From: Spirochaeta sp.
GTDB taxonomy: Bacteria > Spirochaetota > Spirochaetia > Sphaerochaetales > Sphaerochaetaceae
Assembly: GCA_020054965.1 (NCBI GenBank)
Contig: JAIMZO010000101.1
Coordinates: 1-6,117, forward strand
Direction of reading: 5' to 3'
Length of the DNA: 6,117 nt
Shown here: in pieces, positions 1-5,129 of the stretch
Layout of the letters: each line of letters starts with the position of its first letter
Numbering within the stretch: position 1 is the stretch's first letter
Translations under genes and position numbers: made by a program
Notes under the pieces: generated by a model
Database searches by the model: none
What the model was told of the DNA's origin: nothing
The model's input: only the letters and a program-made list of their open reading frames with translations

Positions 1-542
1 CCCATTTCCTTCCATGCATCACTGAGAATGACAATCCAGGGAAAGGCATCAGTATTGGTCAGGAAATCAATGGGTTTGCCACCAAAAAGCTTGATCACAT
101 CATTGACAACTCCGTCTCCTGGCGCCAATAGGGCAAGCAAGATACCGTACATGATGACCCATGAGAGAAAGTGTGGGAGATAGGCAAGTGTTTGCACTGT
201 TTTTCGAAGAAGTGGGCGGTTGCTCTCATAGATGGCAATTGCCAGGATGATTGCAAGGGGAAGACTGAACACCAACTTCCCAAGACTGTACATCAGGGTG
301 TTTCTGAGCAACTCAACAAAATAATAGGAGTTGATGAAGGTTCTGAAATGCTCAAATCCAATCCATTGACTACCCAGCACCCCGTCCAAGGCCATATAAT
401 CCTTGAAGGCAATCTGCCCGTTGAATATCGGGACATACTTAAAGATAATGTAGTAGATTAAAGGTATTGCAAGCAAAGCATAGACTGATTTATGCCGCTT
501 GATATCACGTAGCAACTGCTGTTTTGCCGTTCTTTCTGCCAT
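1..542 (-). CDS. LplB/YtcP-type ABC sugar transporter permease, N-terminal part
   Basis: Inner-membrane permease subunit of a carbohydrate ABC importer. It would pair with a second permease and a solute-binding lipoprotein, whose genes would lie beyond base 1. The 180 visible codons show a basic, charged N-terminus (residues 1-18), a first membrane helix at about 19-38, a second at about 83-104 and a third at about 122-141 containing YLPHFLSWVIMYGILLALL, which is characteristic of the LplB/YtcP subfamily. The fragment ends in the WKEMG segment that precedes the next helix. The EAA loop that contacts the ATPase would lie further on and is not visible. The family is usually about 300 residues, so roughly 120 are missing. 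The ATG at 540-542 is chosen because GAGG at 549-552 lies six bases upstream. It reads away from the regulator and probably has its own promoter at 618-647. The substrate cannot be read from the sequence; the nearby uxaB suggests a uronate-containing oligosaccharide (inference). Confidence 0.93.
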   Translation of the reverse strand, partial: MAERTAKQQLLRDIKRHKSVYALLAIPLIYYIIFKYVPIFNGQIAFKDYMALDGVLGSQWIGFEHFRTFINSYYFVELLRNTLMYSLGKLVFSLPLAIILAIAIYESNRPLLRKTVQTLAYLPHFLSWVIMYGILLALLAPGDGVVNDVIKLFGGKPIDFLTNTDAFPWIVILSDAWKEM

Positions 543-548
543 TTGCAA

Positions 549-552
549 CCTC
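549..552 (-). promoter_or_regulatory. Shine-Dalgarno site of the ABC permease
   Basis: GAGG on the minus strand, six bases before the ATG at 542. It supports this ATG as the permease start. Confidence 0.6.
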
Positions 553-589
553 ACACCCTCAGCATAGGGGCAAGATGGCAAGATTATGC

Positions 590-616
590 AGGTCGTCTCT
601 TGTACTTTACCGACCT
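590..616. repeat. 6-bp inverted repeat at the start of the permease leader
   Basis: AGGTCG (590-595) and CGACCT (611-616) are exact reverse complements with a 15-base spacer. The second arm coincides with the predicted transcription start of the permease. It could be a repressor site or a leader hairpin. On the plus strand five T residues overlap and follow the second arm, but no plus-strand gene ends here, so a terminator role has no support. The arms are short and the loop long, so chance is possible. Confidence 0.25.
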
Positions 617-617
617 T

Positions 618-647
618 TTTATATAGGTTTTTATGATCTCAGCTCAA
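618..647 (-). promoter_or_regulatory. Putative promoter of the ABC permease operon
   Basis: On the minus strand TTGAGC (647-642) resembles a -35 box. It is followed after 16 bases by TATATA (625-620), or after 18 bases by TATAAA (623-618), either of which fits a -10 box. Transcription would start near 611-613 and give a leader of about 70 bases before the permease ATG. An AT-rich stretch with two copies of TTTTTAT (plus strand, 616-622 and 628-634, 12 bp apart) overlaps the -10. The -35 match is four of six, so this is a reasonable but unproven promoter. Confidence 0.45.
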
Positions 648-650
648 CTG

Positions 651-669
651 AATGCAGGGGTACTGCATT
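651..669. repeat. Perfect 7-bp inverted repeat, candidate operator upstream of the permease promoter
   Basis: AATGCAG (651-657) and CTGCATT (663-669) are exact reverse complements separated by five bases, GGGTA. The repeat ends three bases upstream of the putative -35 box (642-647) and is centred about 47-49 bases before the predicted transcription start, a usual place for an activator site. It lies nine bases beyond the stop of the small reading frame at 679-837. No T-run follows on either strand, so a terminator is unlikely. Binding by the neighbouring fusion regulator is an inference. Confidence 0.45.
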
Positions 670-678
670 AGAATACGG

Positions 679-837
679 TCAGCGAAGCCGTTTCCTCATA
701 TTCCAATACTGCAGGCCAAAATGTATGAAAATCACGATATATACAAAGAAGAGTCCGCTAAATAGCCCATAGAAGAATTGATCTGCACTTCTCTCCCCAC
801 TGCCATGTATAACAGCGAAACGAACCCCCTCTGTCAA
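679..837 (-). CDS. Small single-helix membrane protein, unrecognised (52 aa)
   Basis: I do not recognise a family. This minus-strand frame of 52 codons plus TGA starts at TTG (837-835). The start is chosen because GAGGTG (851-846), a strong match to the ribosome-binding consensus, lies eight bases upstream and overlaps the regulator stop codon, suggesting translational coupling. The first 20 residues are polar (TEGVRFAVIHGSGERSADQ). Residues 21-45 form one strongly hydrophobic helix rich in Phe, with Gly, Tyr, Ile and Val. The tail is NMRKRLR. By the positive-inside rule the tail should be cytoplasmic and the N-terminus outside. No cleavable signal peptide is evident. It is in the same frame as the regulator, directly after its stop, so the alternative is a lost C-terminal extension or a chance frame. 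The Shine-Dalgarno plus the helix-and-basic-tail pattern favour a real gene. Function unknown; a role with the regulator or the adjacent transporter is only suggested by position. Confidence 0.5.
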   Translation of the reverse strand: MTEGVRFAVIHGSGERSADQFFYGLFSGLFFVYIVIFIHFGLQYWNMRKRLR

Positions 838-844
838 GAATAAT

Positions 845-851
845 CCACCTC
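845..851 (-). promoter_or_regulatory. Shine-Dalgarno site overlapping the regulator stop codon
   Basis: GAGGTGG on the minus strand shares its first bases with the TGA stop of the regulator (852-850) and lies eight bases before the TTG at 837. A full-strength site at this position needs explaining, because the next annotated start, the permease ATG, is about 300 bases away. It is the main support for the small reading frame. Confidence 0.5.
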
Positions 852-3800
852 AATGTTGTGCCCGAATCTTTCCTGGAGCACATCCCTTGATCTTCTTGAA
901 CACCCTGCAGAAATACGCTTGGTCCTGGAATCCACTCTGGCTTGCCACTTCGTTTATCGAGAGAGAACTTTCCCGTAGCAACTGGGTGGCAAGGAATACC
1001 CGTTGCCGGTTCAGGTAATCCCATGGGCTGATACCCAACTCCTTGCGAAAAATTCTCGTCAGGTAGTCTTCACTGACATTCACTGATTCAGCAAGTTGCC
1101 AACGTGAGATCTGCTGGGAAGCATGCCTACCCAAATAGACCACAGCTCGCTTGACCAAGGCACCGGTGAGAGGAGGAAGCATCTCATTGGTTTCCAACAG
1201 CTCAAGCAACCGCTGCCCAAACTCACTGCTTTCAAGTACACACTGGTGGGCGATAAGGAGACGGGGAACAAGGGAGAGCTCCTCCGCCGCCTCCTTCTCC
1301 CAAAACTCACGAATCACCACAATCGGAGCATCCGAGGATTTTCGAATATTCCGGTAAAGAACAGGATCAACGAGTGAGGCAAGTATCATTTTTACCGGCT
1401 GGTTGGCTACCACATCCAACACCTCATCTGGTTCACTGTGAACAATGAACTCCTCATCCAAGGCAAGGGCCTTGCAAGAATCCTCGGGAAGTCCCTTGAT
1501 CGCAACCAAAACACCATCAGAAAGATGATGGGAAGTTCTCATCAGGGATGAATAGAGATTTTGCTGGCCTTCAGGAGCGTGGAGACAGATCATGGGAGCT
1601 AGGGAGAGGGTGCTATGCCCTGCAATCGCTGAACGCAGGAGACGGAACTCCCTTCCTTGATTATCCGCATCCCAACCAATAATACCTCCTGCAATCTTGG
1701 AGAGCTCGTGCTTCTGCAGGGTGCCCACAGGGATTACTTCACAGGAAGCAAAGGAAGTACGCAACACCTCAGGTATCGGCTCATTCTCATCAGCAACAAT
1801 ATAGAACAAGGTATCATGGGAAGGGGGGCTGCTCTCACCCGTCAAGCTTGGCAGGGGTAGCTGCACAACTACTGCATTATCTATCAGGGAGAATGATCCA
1901 TGGCTCATCAGGATAATTCTTTGAGCCAAGGAGAGACTTGGTTCCTGACTTCCCATTGAAGCCTTCCAAGAAACTGAAGAGGAAGCAAAACGGAAACGGA
2001 GGCCATCCTTCGACAAAGTGGATTCCAACCCCATTTCTCCTCCCTCCCTTGTAATGTATTCGCAAATGATAGTCAGACTTTGGATCAACCGCTTTGCATC
2101 AACGCACAGAGCCGGCATCTCCCTCGGTCCTTCATAGGCAAGAGGAAAGGAGGTGAGTAGCGGTGTTATAAGGGTCATAGGATTGCAGACCTTGTTCTCC
2201 AACTCAAGATTGCCGGAGTGAGAGAGGGAAAGGTCCAGAAGATGCATGGCAGAACGAATCTGTTCCTCTATCTGCTTCCCCATCTCTCCTTCAACCTGCT
2301 TTGCAATGGAGAGAATTGTCTCAAGAGGAGTCTTGAGTCCTTCCCCAACATTGGCAAAGAACTCACTTCTCGACCGCTGTGCCCTCTCTGCATCTTCCCT
2401 TGCACGGTTGGCGGCATCGAGGAGGAATGCTCCCTTGATAGCTGAACTCAAAGCGGTTCGTAGCTCTTCCATGACACTTCCGCTGAACAACGATGTTCTC
2501 AGGATGAGATACCCCAGTGGCTGGTTGTCCATGAACAAAGGTTCAACCACATGTACACCCTGCCCAAGATGATCCAGCAGTCCTTGTGGCAATAAGAGGT
2601 GTTTGGGAAATGATTGCCTCCTTTCCATGACCAGGGAATCGGCATACCCACCGATAAAGGTATTGGTCGTCTCATCACCATACAAAACCAGATATCCCGC
2701 ATCAAGACCAAGGGATCCAAGGTGTTTTGCCAAGAGGGATGGTATGGTTGAAAGCGTTCTCACACCCAAGAGGTCACACTTGAGCATATTGAGGATGCTT
2801 GCCTGCAAAGCTTGTTGGTAGGCATGTTCATGTGCAACCAGATCCCGCTGACGGAGAAAGAGGTCCCTGATCGGACCTGCACAGAGAGTCTTGAAGGAGA
2901 GGGTTGCGAAAAAGGTACAGTACCAATGCAGGGCTTCACTCAGAAGGCTGGGATCCCCTCCCCTGTCAAGGAAACGGTAGGATAGATGTCCGAGCAAGGA
3001 GAGCACCTCCTTCTCATGGTGCAAGGAGGCTTCCTTAAGCAGAAGGCCAATCCTCTCTTGCTCCTCCTCATTCGCTTCGAACACCTGGATCAACCAAGCC
3101 TTGAAAAGTTCCTGGCTCCCGATTACGCACCGAGCCTGTTGTTCACTTCCCAGGGAGTAGGTACACCCACAACTCTGCCGAATGATCGGCTGTGAGGGAA
3201 GAAGCAAGTCAAAGCAAGAAGGCTCCTCCTGTGAAAGCATATCGCTGAGCAGGTTCCAGGACATCCTTGCCAACTCATTAACCGGCATCCTCGCAGTGGT
3301 GCAGGGAACCTTCAGGAGGTGACTTTCCCTGCTGTCATTATATCCCACGATACGCAGGTCCTCAGGAATTGAGATTCCGAGGTTCTCCAAGTATTTTCCT
3401 GCATCAAACATCATCAGATCGCTGGCACAAACCAACGTATCGAAATCCTGTCCAGGAACGAGTTTTCTCTCCTCCAATAACTGAACAATTGCCTTCCTTC
3501 CTTCAGACCAGGAGAAAGGATCACTGACCAAGCGGGGATCAAAGAGCAGACTGGTTTGGTCGAGCGTATCGCAATAGGCCCGGTAGCGGTCTTCGGCAGA
3601 ATAGTGATTCTCCGGTCCCCGGAGAAAGGCAATCTTCCTTGCACGGTGTTCACGGATACAGTGCAGCATGACACTCTGAACCCCAGAATAGGCATCAAAA
3701 GAGATTCCGGGGCAGCCTTCCTTCTTCATCCCGATGCAGACACAGTCCAGACCGTCAAGGTTATCCAGGAAGGCATGGACCTCTGAGACACTGACAGCCC

Positions 3801-4041
3801 CACCCAAGGCTGAAGCCCAGGTGATCACACCATCAAGGTTATCGGTATTCACCAGAGAATAGATGGCATTACGCAGGTACTCCTGGTTCTCCTGATACTC
3901 AAGTCTTCCTCCAGGGAATACAAACAGGGAAATGCCGGAACGTTGGCAGTGGCTTGCAATCTGCGACCAGAGCCCGTTGGAAGCTCCGGTATGGATAGAG
4001 GCCAACACCAATCCCACCCGCCTTGTCACGTGTGCACCCAC
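850..4041 (-). CDS. Fusion transcription regulator: LacI-type sensor, GAF-like, degenerate histidine kinase core, receiver-like region, AraC HTH
   Basis: Cytoplasmic, probably sugar-responsive, DNA-binding regulator of 1063 residues; no membrane segment is visible. Domains in order: a periplasmic-binding-protein-like ligand domain of LacI/XylR type (about 7-291, ending LPSQPIIRQSCGC); a helical linker (300-415); a GAF-like domain (418-540) with PLFMDNQPLGYLI; a short coiled coil (542-560); a HisKA-like segment (556-610) reading SEFFANVGEGLKTPL, where the H-box histidine is absent; a degraded ATPase domain (640-735) without recognisable N or G boxes; a receiver-like domain (744-862) with acidic D751/E752, candidate phospho-acceptor D791 and K849; a second alpha/beta stretch (863-945) without an obvious acceptor Asp; and an AraC domain (960-1060) with two helix-turn-helix units near 978-998 and 1027-1050. 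GTG is the start because GAGGAGG lies five bases upstream. It is transcribed divergently from the carrier-uxaB operon, which it probably controls together with the permease operon (inference). E. coli XylR joins a similar sensor directly to AraC in about 390 residues; the kinase-like middle is the addition here. Confidence 0.93.
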   Translation of the reverse strand: MGAHVTRRVGLVLASIHTGASNGLWSQIASHCQRSGISLFVFPGGRLEYQENQEYLRNAIYSLVNTDNLDGVITWASALGGAVSVSEVHAFLDNLDGLDCVCIGMKKEGCPGISFDAYSGVQSVMLHCIREHRARKIAFLRGPENHYSAEDRYRAYCDTLDQTSLLFDPRLVSDPFSWSEGRKAIVQLLEERKLVPGQDFDTLVCASDLMMFDAGKYLENLGISIPEDLRIVGYNDSRESHLLKVPCTTARMPVNELARMSWNLLSDMLSQEEPSCFDLLLPSQPIIRQSCGCTYSLGSEQQARCVIGSQELFKAWLIQVFEANEEEQERIGLLLKEASLHHEKEVLSLLGHLSYRFLDRGGDPSLLSEALHWYCTFFATLSFKTLCAGPIRDLFLRQRDLVAHEHAYQQALQASILNMLKCDLLGVRTLSTIPSLLAKHLGSLGLDAGYLVLYGDETTNTFIGGYADSLVMERRQSFPKHLLLPQGLLDHLGQGVHVVEPLFMDNQPLGYLILRTSLFSGSVMEELRTALSSAIKGAFLLDAANRAREDAERAQRSRSEFFANVGEGLKTPLETILSIAKQVEGEMGKQIEEQIRSAMHLLDLSLSHSGNLELENKVCNPMTLITPLLTSFPLAYEGPREMPALCVDAKRLIQSLTIICEYITREGGEMGLESTLSKDGLRFRFASSSVSWKASMGSQEPSLSLAQRIILMSHGSFSLIDNAVVVQLPLPSLTGESSPPSHDTLFYIVADENEPIPEVLRTSFASCEVIPVGTLQKHELSKIAGGIIGWDADNQGREFRLLRSAIAGHSTLSLAPMICLHAPEGQQNLYSSLMRTSHHLSDGVLVAIKGLPEDSCKALALDEEFIVHSEPDEVLDVVANQPVKMILASLVDPVLYRNIRKSSDAPIVVIREFWEKEAAEELSLVPRLLIAHQCVLESSEFGQRLLELLETNEMLPPLTGALVKRAVVYLGRHASQQISRWQLAESVNVSEDYLTRIFRKELGISPWDYLNRQRVFLATQLLRESSLSINEVASQSGFQDQAYFCRVFKKIKGCAPGKIRAQH

Positions 4042-4046
4042 AGCAA

Positions 4047-4053
4047 CCTCCTC
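4047..4053 (-). promoter_or_regulatory. Shine-Dalgarno site that fixes the GTG start of the regulator
   Basis: GAGGAGG on the minus strand (4053-4047), followed by T, is a near-perfect anti-Shine-Dalgarno match five bases before GTG (4041-4039). An ATG lies just before this site (4055-4053), but it is in another frame, so GTG is the supported start. Confidence 0.75.
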
Positions 4054-4056
4054 ATA

Positions 4057-4071
4057 AACGTTATCACTATA
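4057..4071 (-). promoter_or_regulatory. Putative -10 box of the regulator and AACGTT palindrome
   Basis: TATAGT (4071-4066, minus strand) matches the -10 consensus at five of six positions and would place the transcription start near 4059, giving a leader of about 18 bases. No good -35 box is found at the right distance; the opposing TTGACA occupies that position. The 6-bp palindrome AACGTT (4057-4062) lies on the predicted start and has the central CG common in LacI-type operators, but its flanks are not symmetric. Autoregulation is possible, not shown. Confidence 0.35.
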
Positions 4072-4088
4072 CCACAGGTTTTTTCACC

Positions 4089-4118
4089 TTGACAGTCCAG
4101 CAAGGAGAAGGCTATCAT
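4089..4118 (+). promoter_or_regulatory. Promoter of the carrier-uxaB operon
   Basis: A consensus -35 box TTGACA (4089-4094) is followed after 18 bases by TATCAT (4113-4118), a five-of-six match to the -10 box. Transcription should start near 4125, one or two bases before the carrier ATG at 4127. The -35 box lies back to back with the upstream region of the divergent regulator, so one bound protein could affect both directions. The AAGGAG at 4102-4107 falls inside the spacer and would not be in a transcript that begins here. Confidence 0.6.
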
Positions 4119-4126
4119 TCGGAACA

Positions 4127-5098
4127 ATGTTTCATTTTCAAAAAGTCGAGGCAAGGCTCAAGGGCCTGAACTATCATCTGGAGCGGTTCATGCCAATCCT
4201 CACTCCCAGCGGTGTTGTCATGGGACTCCTCCTTGGTTCACGTGTCTCCTGGATGACCCCATCGGTACCCTACCTGTTTGGTCTTATTACCTTTATTGGT
4301 GGCCTGGGTATCAGTTCAAATGCCTTCTTTGGGGTCATCAAGAAACCAAAAGCCATTCTCTTCTTCATCCTTGGAGCAAATATCATCATGCCCTTGGTGG
4401 CTTGGGCGCTGGCAAACCTGCTGTTCCCCGGACATCCTGCAATTATCACAGGATTCATTCTTCTGATGGCCATCCCCACTGCAATCACCGGATATATCTG
4501 GGCAAACATTTATAGGGGAAATGGGGCACTCTCCCTGACCTTGATCATTGTCTCCACCCTCCTTGCCCCTTTTCTTACCCCCTACACAGTCGCACTCCTT
4601 GCCCAGACCAACGTACAGATCGACACCAAGGGAATGATGGTTTCCCTGCTTATCATGGTTGTCATCCCCTCCATCGTCGGCATTCTCATCAACAATGCCA
4701 CAGGCGGGAAGGTCAACGACCACGTGGGGCCAAACCTGAAGCCATTCTCCAAGATCGGTCTCTTCTTCATCATTGTCATCAACACCAGCAACGTAGCTGA
4801 ACGCCTTATCGCTGATGCTTCCTGGATCTACCTACCTATCGCTCTTGCCTGTGCATTGCTTGCAATCATCGGATATCCGATTGCTCACTATTTAGGAAAA
4901 ATTGCCGGTATTGCCTTGGAAGATCGAAAGAGTGTCACCTTCGCCGTCTCCATGAGGAATATCAGCTCAGCCTTGGTTCTTGCCATTGCTTACTTCCCCC
5001 CTGAGACTGCACTACCTGTCATTTTTGGAATCGTCTTCCAGCAAACCATCTGTGCCTTCATGGCACATACCCTTTATGGAAGAAAGAAAATAACGTAA
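4127..5098 (+). CDS. BASS family (bile acid:sodium symporter-like) membrane carrier, candidate sugar-acid importer
   Basis: Inner-membrane secondary carrier of 323 residues with about ten helices (roughly 22-38, 48-70, 75-99, 104-127, 134-159, 169-189, 207-224, 232-257, 268-290, 294-316), the usual BASS topology and size. Family identity comes from the stretch at about 130-152, RGNGALSLTLIIVSTLLAPFLTP, close to the family's G-D-x-A-L-S and S-T-L-L-A-P-x-L-T-P motif, and from SMRNISSALVLA (275-286) at the second helix crossing. The usual P-G-G-x-x-S-N of helix 4 is replaced by PTAITGYIW (117-125) and the usual E-x-G-x-Q-N by S-M-R-N, so sodium coupling should not be assumed. The gene lies 31 bp before uxaB, hence a possible galacturonate, tagaturonate or related acid carrier (inference). 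The ATG at 4127 has no good Shine-Dalgarno at normal distance. M22 (ATG 4190) has GGAG six bases upstream and would give 302 residues, retaining all helices. A 2-keto-3-deoxygluconate permease (KdgT) was considered and does not resemble this sequence. Confidence 0.85.
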   Translation: MFHFQKVEARLKGLNYHLERFMPILTPSGVVMGLLLGSRVSWMTPSVPYLFGLITFIGGLGISSNAFFGVIKKPKAILFFILGANIIMPLVAWALANLLFPGHPAIITGFILLMAIPTAITGYIWANIYRGNGALSLTLIIVSTLLAPFLTPYTVALLAQTNVQIDTKGMMVSLLIMVVIPSIVGILINNATGGKVNDHVGPNLKPFSKIGLFFIIVINTSNVAERLIADASWIYLPIALACALLAIIGYPIAHYLGKIAGIALEDRKSVTFAVSMRNISSALVLAIAYFPPETALPVIFGIVFQQTICAFMAHTLYGRKKIT

Positions 5099-5115
5099 CA
5101 TACTGAATAGATGAC

Positions 5116-5121
5116 AAGGAG
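5116..5121 (+). promoter_or_regulatory. Shine-Dalgarno site of uxaB
   Basis: AAGGAG, eight bases before the ATG at 5130, fixes the uxaB start. It lies in the 31-bp gap after the carrier stop, where neither a terminator hairpin nor a promoter is visible, so the two genes are probably co-transcribed. Confidence 0.75.
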
Positions 5122-5129
5122 ATACATTT

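Noticed and set aside
171..461. 96-codon plus-strand frame opposite the ABC permease
   Set aside because: Antisense to recognisable LplB-type permease sequence, with no family resemblance of its own.
651..669. Inverted repeat as a rho-independent terminator for the regulator or small gene
   Set aside because: No run of T follows on either strand and the stem is only seven pairs; position beside a -35 box favours an operator.
524..772. 82-codon plus-strand frame across the 543-849 interval
   Set aside because: Begins inside the antisense of the permease start, has no Shine-Dalgarno, low protein-like character, and overlaps the better-supported small minus-strand frame and the promoter.
806..837. 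TTGACA (837-832, minus) followed by TGTTAT or TATACA as a promoter for the permease
   Set aside because: The hexamer is perfect, but with a 17-base spacer the -10 (TGTTAT) matches only four of six, and the better TATACA needs a 20-base spacer. The same bases form the TTG-ACA start of the small reading frame. A nearer promoter at 618-647 fits the permease better. It remains a weak alternative.
679..852. Regulator extended through its TGA, by readthrough or a recent nonsense mutation, into the in-frame small protein
   Set aside because: The AraC domain ends normally at RAQH, and a Shine-Dalgarno with a start codon immediately follows, which fits a separate gene better. The shared frame is noted.
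758..1024. 88-codon minus-strand frame overlapping the regulator 3' end
   Set aside because: It lies in a different frame over the AraC helix-turn-helix coding region and shows no protein-like pattern; it is a shadow of the regulator.
4316..4723. 135-codon minus-strand frame opposite the carrier gene
   Set aside because: Antisense to a clear ten-helix carrier; composition rich in Asp, Gly and Cys reflects the reversed carrier codons.
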